Part shown: in pieces, positions 1 to 9,667 of the stretch | Layout of the letters: every line of letters begins with the position of its first letter | Numbering within the stretch: the stretch's first letter is position 1 | Source: Owenia fusiformis | Lineage: Eukaryota; Annelida; Polychaeta; Sabellida; Oweniidae | Assembly (NCBI GenBank): GCA_903813345.2 | Contig: CAIIXF020000191.1 | Location: 64,001 to 107,000, forward strand | Direction of reading: 5' to 3' | Length of the DNA stretch: 43,000 bases | The notes under the pieces: model-generated | Database searches by the model: none | What the model was told of the DNA's origin: nothing | The model's input: the letters and a program-made list of their open reading frames with translations, nothing else | Position numbers and translations under genes: made by a program

Positions 1-478
1 ATCGTGACATTTTGAAGCAACTTTAGTGTTTTGGGGGCGAGGCCATTGTGCCAAGTACCCCGAATTCCATTCTCCCGTGCCACATAATTGTCTTCTGGGC
101 AGTTTTGAATGAACCTTTGTTTCTCCCTAACGTTATGACGTCATAATATGCAATTGAACGCCTTGACATGGATATCACTCGAAAGATAGTAGAAATCGCT
201 TTCCAATGATACCCCATATGGCCATGTTCCCCTCAGTTGGGTGTACTCAATCTGTGATGCAAACTGTAAGGTGCACCCCTACCCCAAAGAAATTTCAAGA
301 AATCTCAAAATCAAATTTCCTGAATTTTGCTAAAAGGACCTGTGTCTATAAGGATTGAATCTTCCCCCGTGCATTTTCTCAAATATAGCATTGTTATATA
401 CCATTGTGATCGGGATAATGCCTACAATGCTAATATAACCATGTTGAAAGAAAACAAACTAATTCAGTTTACTATTAG
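1..478 (+). repeat. 600-bp monomer, left-truncated by window edge
   Basis: This is the last 478 bases of a monomer, ending in CTATTAG at 472–478 directly before the first 456-bp segment. It contains the CRE palindrome (133–146) and the heat-shock-element cluster (288–364) found in every other monomer. The missing 122 bases lie outside the window. Confidence 0.97.
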
Positions 479-484
479 GATATA

Positions 485-519
485 GTCCTGAGTAAGGACA
501 CTAGCGGTTACCGTTAGTG
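485..519. other. Two adjacent hairpins at the start of the 456-bp segment
   Basis: GTCC-TGAGTAA-GGAC (485–499) overlaps by one base CACTAGCGG-TTA-CCGTTAGTG (499–519), whose 9-bp arms have one mismatch that would be a G–U pair in RNA. They start six bases inside the left end of the segment and recur in all 12 copies. Such end-proximal stems are common in mobile elements and in RNA-processing signals; the role here is unknown. Confidence 0.5.
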
Positions 520-532
520 ATTTGGTTTTCTG

Positions 533-539
533 TATAAAA
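533..539 (+). promoter_or_regulatory. TATAAAA box in 456-bp segment
   Basis: TATAAAA at segment position 55–61 occurs in all 12 segments, about 170 bp downstream of the heat-shock cluster of the preceding monomer. It is an exact TATA-box match on the plus strand. Transcription from it is speculative. Confidence 0.3.
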
Positions 540-571
540 AGTCATTTTTCTCCTTTCCTACCCCATTGGAG

Positions 572-583
572 CGCCATTTGGCG
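572..583. other. Small GC-rich stem in 456-bp segment
   Basis: CGCCA-TT-TGGCG is a perfect 5-bp inverted repeat at segment position 94–105, in all 12 segments. One further G–C pair becomes G–T on extension. Its role is unknown. Confidence 0.4.
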
Positions 584-1195
584 TTTGGGAAGTGAATTGG
601 GACTAAATATTTATAAGGTTGGTCCTGATTTATCTGAAAACATGCCAAAGTTCAGTGGGAAATCTCATTTTAAGCTGGCGGCGGAGTGATTTTGACCTTG
701 GTGATTTTACCAGAATTCTCTGAGAAATCTGACGATAGAGGGGGTTAGTGTCTTCAAGTTTATTTATCTCAAAAATTCGGTGGACAACCCATGGTAAGAT
801 TGTTATAGCAGTCTAGGCGAGTCTCTCCCGAACACTGTGGTATGTTGCACTAGGCTTGGATACTAATCGTTAATAAGATACAGGGTAAAATGTTATAATG
901 GCCACCTATGGGAAACTCTACTGTGGTCTTCAACCTATTAGAAGGCGCATTTTTGGGGTATTTTGTAGGTTTTGTCCCCTTTTGAGGTTTTTAAGTTCAT
1001 TAAGAAGCCCAATAGCGCATATCATATTAAAGGACTGTATCTTAGCTGAACAATGGTACCAAAATCGTGACATTTTGAAGCAACTTTAGTGTTTTGGGGG
1101 CGAGGCCATTGTGCCAAGTACCCCGAATTCCATTCTCCCGTGCCACATAATTGTCTTCTGGGCAGTTTTGAATGAACCTTTGTTTCTCCCTAACG

Positions 1196-1209
1196 TTATG
1201 ACGTCATAA
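1196..1209. promoter_or_regulatory. CRE/ATF-type palindrome (reference copy)
   Basis: TTATGACGTCATAA is a perfect 14-bp palindrome centred on TGACGTCA, the full cAMP-response element bound by CREB/ATF-type bZIP dimers. It recurs in all 61 monomers at monomer position 255–268, for example at 133–146. The match is exact. Binding and function are inferred, and a chance origin amplified along with the monomer cannot be excluded. Confidence 0.55.
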
Positions 1210-1350
1210 TATGCAATTGAACGCCTTGACATGGATATCACTCGAAAGATAGTAGAAATCGCTTTCCAATGATACCCCATATGGCCATGTTCCCCTCAGT
1301 TGGGTGTACTCAATCTGTGATGCAAACTGTAAGGTGCACCCCTACCCCAA

Positions 1351-1427
1351 AGAAATTTCAAGAAATCTCAAAATCAAATTTCCTGAATTTTGCTAAAAGG
1401 ACCTGTGTCTATAAGGATTGAATCTTC
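1351..1427. promoter_or_regulatory. Heat-shock-element cluster (reference copy)
   Basis: Inverted pentamers read GAA-at-TTC-aa-GAA-at-CTC from 1352 to 1369. That is three perfect alternating units, the minimal canonical HSF trimer site, plus a fourth with one mismatch. Further pairs follow: TTC-ct-GAA at 1380–1387 and GAA-tc-TTC at 1420–1427. The same cluster is in all 61 monomers at the same monomer position (288–364 in the first, truncated copy). Heat-shock factor binds arrays of nGAAn in alternating orientation, and three adjacent units is the classical requirement. The motif match is seen; occupancy is inferred. Confidence 0.6.
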
Positions 1428-1448
1428 CCCCGTGCATTTTCTCAAATA

Positions 1449-1495
1449 TAGCATTGTTATATACCATTGTGATCGGGATAATGCCTACAATGCTA
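1449..1495. repeat. Inverted repeat in monomer (reference copy)
   Basis: TAGCATTGT (1449–1457) and its exact reverse complement ACAATGCTA (1487–1495) are separated by 29 bp. ATAT on both outer sides would extend the stem with a one-base bulge. It is present in every monomer (386–432 in the first). It could form a hairpin in a transcript or a cruciform in DNA. Confidence 0.6.
1458..1463 (+). promoter_or_regulatory. TATA-like sequence downstream of the HSE cluster (reference copy)
   Basis: TATATA lies 31 bp after the last TTC of the heat-shock cluster in every monomer. A second, weaker TATAAGG is between the last two GAA/TTC pairs. The arrangement resembles a compact inducible promoter, but the sequence is AT-rich and such words are common by chance. 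Confidence 0.25.
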
Positions 1496-2141
1496 ATATA
1501 ACCATGTTGAAAGAAAACAAACTAATTCAGTTTACTATTAGAAGGCGCATTTTTGGGGTATTTTGTAGGTTTTGTCCCCTTTTGAGGTTTTTAAGTTCAT
1601 TAAGAAGCCCAATAGCGCATATCATATTAAAGGACTGTATCTTAGCTGAACAATGGTACCAAAATCGTGACATTTTGAAGCAACTTTAGTGTTTTGGGGG
1701 CGAGGCCATTGTGCCAAGTACCCCGAATTCCATTCTCCCGTGCCACATAATTGTCTTCTGGGCAGTTTTGAATGAACCTTTGTTTCTCCCTAACGTTATG
1801 ACGTCATAATATGCAATTGAACGCCTTGACATGGATATCACTCGAAAGATAGTAGAAATCGCTTTCCAATGATACCCCATATGGCCATGTTCCCCTCAGT
1901 TGGGTGTACTCAATCTGTGATGCAAACTGTAAGGTGCACCCCTACCCCAAAGAAATTTCAAGAAATCTCAAAATCAAATTTCCTGAATTTTGCTAAAAGG
2001 ACCTGTGTCTATAAGGATTGAATCTTCCCCCGTGCATTTTCTCAAATATAGCATTGTTATATACCATTGTGATCGGGATAATGCCTACAATGCTAATATA
2101 ACCATGTTGAAAGAAAACAAACTAATTCAGTTTACTATTAG

Positions 2142-2597
2142 GATATAGTCCTGAGTAAGGACACTAGCGGTTACCGTTAGTGATTTGGTTTTCTGTATAA
2201 AAAGTCATTTTTCTCCTTTCCTACCCCATTGGAGCGCCATTTGGCGTTTGGGAAGTGAATTGGGACTAAATATTTATAAGGTTGGTCCTGATTTATCTGA
2301 AAACATGCCAAAGTTCAGTGGGAAATCTCATTTTAAGCTGGCGGCGGAGTGATTTTGACCTTGGTGATTTTACCAGAATTCTCTGAGAAATCTGACGATA
2401 GAGGGGGTTAGTGTCTTCAAGTTTATTTATCTCAAAAATTCGGTGGACAACCCATGGTAAGATTGTTATAGCAGTCTAGGCGAGTCTCTCCCGAACACTG
2501 TGGTATGTTGCACTAGGCTTGGATACTAATCGTTAATAAGATACAGGGTAAAATGTTATAATGGCCACCTATGGGAAACTCTACTGTGGTCTTCAAC
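2142..2597 (+). repeat. 456-bp interspersed segment, copy 2
   Basis: Matches copy 1 by eye, with the same CTATTAG flanks. It lies 1,663 bp downstream of copy 1 and is followed by the longest class of monomer run (11). Confidence 0.95.
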
Positions 2598-2604
2598 CTA
2601 TTAG

Positions 2605-5600
2605 AAGGCGCATTTTTGGGGTATTTTGTAGGTTTTGTCCCCTTTTGAGGTTTTTAAGTTCATTAAGAAGCCCAATAGCGCATATCATATTAAAGGACTG
2701 TATCTTAGCTGAACAATGGTACCAAAATCGTGACATTTTGAAGCAACTTTAGTGTTTTGGGGGCGAGGCCATTGTGCCAAGTACCCCGAATTCCATTCTC
2801 CCGTGCCACATAATTGTCTTCTGGGCAGTTTTGAATGAACCTTTGTTTCTCCCTAACGTTATGACGTCATAATATGCAATTGAACGCCTTGACATGGATA
2901 TCACTCGAAAGATAGTAGAAATCGCTTTCCAATGATACCCCATATGGCCATGTTCCCCTCAGTTGGGTGTACTCAATCTGTGATGCAAACTGTAAGGTGC
3001 ACCCCTACCCCAAAGAAATTTCAAGAAATCTCAAAATCAAATTTCCTGAATTTTGCTAAAAGGACCTGTGTCTATAAGGATTGAATCTTCCCCCGTGCAT
3101 TTTCTCAAATATAGCATTGTTATATACCATTGTGATCGGGATAATGCCTACAATGCTAATATAACCATGTTGAAAGAAAACAAACTAATTCAGTTTACTA
3201 TTAGAAGGCGCATTTTTGGGGTATTTTGTAGGTTTTGTCCCCTTTTGAGGTTTTTAAGTTCATTAAGAAGCCCAATAGCGCATATCATATTAAAGGACTG
3301 TATCTTAGCTGAACAATGGTACCAAAATCGTGACATTTTGAAGCAACTTTAGTGTTTTGGGGGCGAGGCCATTGTGCCAAGTACCCCGAATTCCATTCTC
3401 CCGTGCCACATAATTGTCTTCTGGGCAGTTTTGAATGAACCTTTGTTTCTCCCTAACGTTATGACGTCATAATATGCAATTGAACGCCTTGACATGGATA
3501 TCACTCGAAAGATAGTAGAAATCGCTTTCCAATGATACCCCATATGGCCATGTTCCCCTCAGTTGGGTGTACTCAATCTGTGATGCAAACTGTAAGGTGC
3601 ACCCCTACCCCAAAGAAATTTCAAGAAATCTCAAAATCAAATTTCCTGAATTTTGCTAAAAGGACCTGTGTCTATAAGGATTGAATCTTCCCCCGTGCAT
3701 TTTCTCAAATATAGCATTGTTATATACCATTGTGATCGGGATAATGCCTACAATGCTAATATAACCATGTTGAAAGAAAACAAACTAATTCAGTTTACTA
3801 TTAGAAGGCGCATTTTTGGGGTATTTTGTAGGTTTTGTCCCCTTTTGAGGTTTTTAAGTTCATTAAGAAGCCCAATAGCGCATATCATATTAAAGGACTG
3901 TATCTTAGCTGAACAATGGTACCAAAATCGTGACATTTTGAAGCAACTTTAGTGTTTTGGGGGCGAGGCCATTGTGCCAAGTACCCCGAATTCCATTCTC
4001 CCGTGCCACATAATTGTCTTCTGGGCAGTTTTGAATGAACCTTTGTTTCTCCCTAACGTTATGACGTCATAATATGCAATTGAACGCCTTGACATGGATA
4101 TCACTCGAAAGATAGTAGAAATCGCTTTCCAATGATACCCCATATGGCCATGTTCCCCTCAGTTGGGTGTACTCAATCTGTGATGCAAACTGTAAGGTGC
4201 ACCCCTACCCCAAAGAAATTTCAAGAAATCTCAAAATCAAATTTCCTGAATTTTGCTAAAAGGACCTGTGTCTATAAGGATTGAATCTTCCCCCGTGCAT
4301 TTTCTCAAATATAGCATTGTTATATACCATTGTGATCGGGATAATGCCTACAATGCTAATATAACCATGTTGAAAGAAAACAAACTAATTCAGTTTACTA
4401 TTAGAAGGCGCATTTTTGGGGTATTTTGTAGGTTTTGTCCCCTTTTGAGGTTTTTAAGTTCATTAAGAAGCCCAATAGCGCATATCATATTAAAGGACTG
4501 TATCTTAGCTGAACAATGGTACCAAAATCGTGACATTTTGAAGCAACTTTAGTGTTTTGGGGGCGAGGCCATTGTGCCAAGTACCCCGAATTCCATTCTC
4601 CCGTGCCACATAATTGTCTTCTGGGCAGTTTTGAATGAACCTTTGTTTCTCCCTAACGTTATGACGTCATAATATGCAATTGAACGCCTTGACATGGATA
4701 TCACTCGAAAGATAGTAGAAATCGCTTTCCAATGATACCCCATATGGCCATGTTCCCCTCAGTTGGGTGTACTCAATCTGTGATGCAAACTGTAAGGTGC
4801 ACCCCTACCCCAAAGAAATTTCAAGAAATCTCAAAATCAAATTTCCTGAATTTTGCTAAAAGGACCTGTGTCTATAAGGATTGAATCTTCCCCCGTGCAT
4901 TTTCTCAAATATAGCATTGTTATATACCATTGTGATCGGGATAATGCCTACAATGCTAATATAACCATGTTGAAAGAAAACAAACTAATTCAGTTTACTA
5001 TTAGAAGGCGCATTTTTTGGGTATTTTGTAGGTTTTGTCCCCTTTTGAGGTTTTTAAGTTCATTAAGAAGCCCAATAGCGCATATCATATTAAAGGACTG
5101 TATCTTAGCTGAACAATGGTACCAAAATCGTGACATTTTGAAGCAACTTTAGTGTTTTGGGGGCGAGGCCATTGTGCCAAGTACCCCGAATTCCATTCTC
5201 CCGTGCCACATAATTGTCTTCTGGGCAGTTTTGAATGAACCTTTGTTTCTCCCTAACGTTATGACGTCATAATATGCAATTGAACGCCTTGACATGGATA
5301 TCACTCGAAAGATAGTAGAAATCGCTTTCCAATGATACCCCATATGGCCATGTTCCCCTCAGTTGGGTGTACTCAATCTGTGATGCAAACTGTAAGGTGC
5401 ACCCCTACCCCAAAGAAATTTCAAGAAATCTCAAAATCAAATTTCCTGAATTTTGCTAAAAGGACCTGTGTCTATAAGGATTGAATCTTCCCCCGTGCAT
5501 TTTCTCAAATATAGCATTGTTATATACCATTGTGATCGGGATAATGCCTACAATGCTAATATAACCATGTTGAAAGAAAACAAACTAATTCAGTTTACTA

Positions 5601-8600
5601 TTAGAAGGCGCATTTTTGGGGTATTTTGTAGGTTTTGTCCCCTTTTGAGGTTTTTAAGTTCATTAAGAAGCCCAATAGCGCATATCATATTAAAGGACTG
5701 TATCTTAGCTGAACAATGGTACCAAAATCGTGACATTTTGAAGCAACTTTAGTGTTTTGGGGGCGAGGCCATTGTGCCAAGTACCCCGAATTCCATTCTC
5801 CCGTGCCACATAATTGTCTTCTGGGCAGTTTTGAATGAACCTTTGTTTCTCCCTAACGTTATGACGTCATAATATGCAATTGAACGCCTTGACATGGATA
5901 TCACTCGAAAGATAGTAGAAATCGCTTTCCAATGATACCCCATATGGCCATGTTCCCCTCAGTTGGGTGTACTCAATCTGTGATGCAAACTGTAAGGTGC
6001 ACCCCTACCCCAAAGAAATTTCAAGAAATCTCAAAATCAAATTTCCTGAATTTTGCTAAAAGGACCTGTGTCTATAAGGATTGAATCTTCCCCCGTGCAT
6101 TTTCTCAAATATAGCATTGTTATATACCATTGTGATCGGGATAATGCCTACAATGCTAATATAACCATGTTGAAAGAAAACAAACTAATTCAGTTTACTA
6201 TTAGAAGGCGCATTTTTGGGGTATTTTGTAGGTTTTGTCCCCTTTTGAGGTTTTTAAGTTCATTAAGAAGCCCAATAGCGCATATCATATTAAAGGACTG
6301 TATCTTAGCTGAACAATGGTACCAAAATCGTGACATTTTGAAGCAACTTTAGTGTTTTGGGGGCGAGGCCATTGTGCCAAGTACCCCGAATTCCATTCTC
6401 CCGTGCCACATAATTGTCTTCTGGGCAGTTTTGAATGAACCTTTGTTTCTCCCTAACGTTATGACGTCATAATATGCAATTGAACGCCTTGACATGGATA
6501 TCACTCGAAAGATAGTAGAAATCGCTTTCCAATGATACCCCATATGGCCATGTTCCCCTCAGTTGGGTGTACTCAATCTGTGATGCAAACTGTAAGGTGC
6601 ACCCCTACCCCAAAGAAATTTCAAGAAATCTCAAAATCAAATTTCCTGAATTTTGCTAAAAGGACCTGTGTCTATAAGGATTGAATCTTCCCCCGTGCAT
6701 TTTCTCAAATATAGCATTGTTATATACCATTGTGATCGGGATAATGCCTACAATGCTAATATAACCATGTTGAAAGAAAACAAACTAATTCAGTTTACTA
6801 TTAGAAGGCGCATTTTTGGGGTATTTTGTAGGTTTTGTCCCCTTTTGAGGTTTTTAAGTTCATTAAGAAGCCCAATAGCGCATATCATATTAAAGGACTG
6901 TATCTTAGCTGAACAATGGTACCAAAATCGTGACATTTTGAAGCAACTTTAGTGTTTTGGGGGCGAGGCCATTGTGCCAAGTACCCCGAATTCCATTCTC
7001 CCGTGCCACATAATTGTCTTCTGGGCAGTTTTGAATGAACCTTTGTTTCTCCCTAACGTTATGACGTCATAATATGCAATTGAACGCCTTGACATGGATA
7101 TCACTCGAAAGATAGTAGAAATCGCTTTCCAATGATACCCCATATGGCCATGTTCCCCTCAGTTGGGTGTACTCAATCTGTGATGCAAACTGTAAGGTGC
7201 ACCCCTACCCCAAAGAAATTTCAAGAAATCTCAAAATCAAATTTCCTGAATTTTGCTAAAAGGACCTGTGTCTATAAGGATTGAATCTTCCCCCGTGCAT
7301 TTTCTCAAATATAGCATTGTTATATACCATTGTGATCGGGATAATGCCTACAATGCTAATATAACCATGTTGAAAGAAAACAAACTAATTCAGTTTACTA
7401 TTAGAAGGCGCATTTTTGGGGTATTTTGTAGGTTTTGTCCCCTTTTGAGGTTTTTAAGTTCATTAAGAAGCCCAATAGCGCATATCATATTAAAGGACTG
7501 TATCTTAGCTGAACAATGGTACCAAAATCGTGACATTTTGAAGCAACTTTAGTGTTTTGGGGGCGAGGCCATTGTGCCAAGTACCCCGAATTCCATTCTC
7601 CCGTGCCACATAATTGTCTTCTGGGCAGTTTTGAATGAACCTTTGTTTCTCCCTAACGTTATGACGTCATAATATGCAATTGAACGCCTTGACATGGATA
7701 TCACTCGAAAGATAGTAGAAATCGCTTTCCAATGATACCCCATATGGCCATGTTCCCCTCAGTTGGGTGTACTCAATCTGTGATGCAAACTGTAAGGTGC
7801 ACCCCTACCCCAAAGAAATTTCAAGAAATCTCAAAATCAAATTTCCTGAATTTTGCTAAAAGGACCTGTGTCTATAAGGATTGAATCTTCCCCCGTGCAT
7901 TTTCTCAAATATAGCATTGTTATATACCATTGTGATCGGGATAATGCCTACAATGCTAATATAACCATGTTGAAAGAAAACAAACTAATTCAGTTTACTA
8001 TTAGAAGGCGCATTTTTGGGGTATTTTGTAGGTTTTGTCCCCTTTTGAGGTTTTTAAGTTCATTAAGAAGCCCAATAGCGCATATCATATTAAAGGACTG
8101 TATCTTAGCTGAACAATGGTACCAAAATCGTGACATTTTGAAGCAACTTTAGTGTTTTGGGGGCGAGGCCATTGTGCCAAGTACCCCGAATTCCATTCTC
8201 CCGTGCCACATAATTGTCTTCTGGGCAGTTTTGAATGAACCTTTGTTTCTCCCTAACGTTATGACGTCATAATATGCAATTGAACGCCTTGACATGGATA
8301 TCACTCGAAAGATAGTAGAAATCGCTTTCCAATGATACCCCATATGGCCATGTTCCCCTCAGTTGGGTGTACTCAATCTGTGATGCAAACTGTAAGGTGC
8401 ACCCCTACCCCAAAGAAATTTCAAGAAATCTCAAAATCAAATTTCCTGAATTTTGCTAAAAGGACCTGTGTCTATAAGGATTGAATCTTCCCCCGTGCAT
8501 TTTCTCAAATATAGCATTGTTATATACCATTGTGATCGGGATAATGCCTACAATGCTAATATAACCATGTTGAAAGAAAACAAACTAATTCAGTTTACTA

Positions 8601-9204
8601 TTAGAAGGCGCATTTTTGGGGTATTTTGTAGGTTTTGTCCCCTTTTGAGGTTTTTAAGTTCATTAAGAAGCCCAATAGCGCATATCATATTAAAGGACTG
8701 TATCTTAGCTGAACAATGGTACCAAAATCGTGACATTTTGAAGCAACTTTAGTGTTTTGGGGGCGAGGCCATTGTGCCAAGTACCCCGAATTCCATTCTC
8801 CCGTGCCACATAATTGTCTTCTGGGCAGTTTTGAATGAACCTTTGTTTCTCCCTAACGTTATGACGTCATAATATGCAATTGAACGCCTTGACATGGATA
8901 TCACTCGAAAGATAGTAGAAATCGCTTTCCAATGATACCCCATATGGCCATGTTCCCCTCAGTTGGGTGTACTCAATCTGTGATGCAAACTGTAAGGTGC
9001 ACCCCTACCCCAAAGAAATTTCAAGAAATCTCAAAATCAAATTTCCTGAATTTTGCTAAAAGGACCTGTGTCTATAAGGATTGAATCTTCCCCCGTGCAT
9101 TTTCTCAAATATAGCATTGTTATATACCATTGTGATCGGGATAATGCCTACAATGCTAATATAACCATGTTGAAAGAAAACAAACTAATTCAGTTTACTA
9201 TTAG
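2605..9204 (+). repeat. Run of 11 monomers
   Basis: Eleven complete 600-bp monomers, 6,600 bp, uninterrupted and head to tail. The only difference seen is G to T at 5018. This is the one variant in the window that is not in a monomer directly following a 456-bp segment. Confidence 0.97.
5018..5018. other. Monomer variant G to T
   Basis: All other monomers have five T then GGGG at this place; this copy has six T then GGG. The change lies at monomer position 14 and is unique in the window. It falls inside a long 600-bp-monomer run. Confidence 0.9.
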
Positions 9205-9660
9205 GATATAGTCCTGAGTAAGGACACTAGCGGTTACCGTTAGTGATTTGGTTTTCTGTATAAAAAGTCATTTTTCTCCTTTCCTACCCCATTGGAGCGC
9301 CATTTGGCGTTTGGGAAGTGAATTGGGACTAAATATTTATAAGGTTGGTCCTGATTTATCTGAAAACATGCCAAAGTTCAGTGGGAAATCTCATTTTAAG
9401 CTGGCGGCGGAGTGATTTTGACCTTGGTGATTTTACCAGAATTCTCTGAGAAATCTGACGATAGAGGGGGTTAGTGTCTTCAAGTTTATTTATCTCAAAA
9501 ATTCGGTGGACAACCCATGGTAAGATTGTTATAGCAGTCTAGGCGAGTCTCTCCCGAACACTGTGGTATGTTGCACTAGGCTTGGATACTAATCGTTAAT
9601 AAGATACAGGGTAAAATGTTATAATGGCCACCTATGGGAAACTCTACTGTGGTCTTCAAC
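9205..9660 (+). repeat. 456-bp interspersed segment, copy 3
   Basis: Matches copy 1 by eye and has the same CTATTAG junctions. It separates runs of 11 and 9 monomers. Confidence 0.95.
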
Positions 9661-9667
9661 CTATTAG

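Larger units (their letters stand above)
479..934 (+). repeat. 456-bp interspersed segment, copy 1
   Basis: This segment begins GATATAGTCC and ends TCTTCAAC. It is flanked on both sides by the 7-bp direct repeat CTATTAG (472–478 and 935–941), whereas adjoining 600-bp monomers without it have a single CTATTAG. No terminal inverted repeats or poly-A tail are visible. Two small hairpins lie near its start, a TATAAAA sequence is at 533–539, and its minus strand carries AATAAA at 759–764. It is unrelated to the 600-bp monomer apart from short AT-rich words. It may be an insertion with a 7-bp target duplication, or an ancestral part of the unit lost from the short monomers. Confidence 0.95.
942..2141 (+). 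repeat. Run of 2 monomers (reference monomer 942–1541)
   Basis: Two complete 600-bp monomers. The first, 942–1541, is the reference for monomer coordinates here. It has the CRE palindrome at monomer position 255–268, the heat-shock-element cluster at 410–486 and a 9-bp-arm inverted repeat at 508–554. Both copies look identical. With the segment before it this forms the 1,663-bp higher-order unit seen again at the right end of the array. Confidence 0.97.

Noticed and set aside
805-821. CENP-B-box-like sequence in the 456-bp segment
   Set aside because: TTCG and the central A are present but the required CGGG is ACCC; no monomer contains a proper match.
1086-1280. 64-codon minus-strand frame in every monomer
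   Set aside because: No recognisable domain or start context. It spans the CRE palindrome and is conserved only because the entire monomer is; no evidence of coding selection.
1390-1689. 99-codon plus-strand frame repeated in most monomers
   Set aside because: It starts at TTG; the first ATG gives only about 61 codons. No domain, low-complexity composition, and its repetition simply reflects the satellite.
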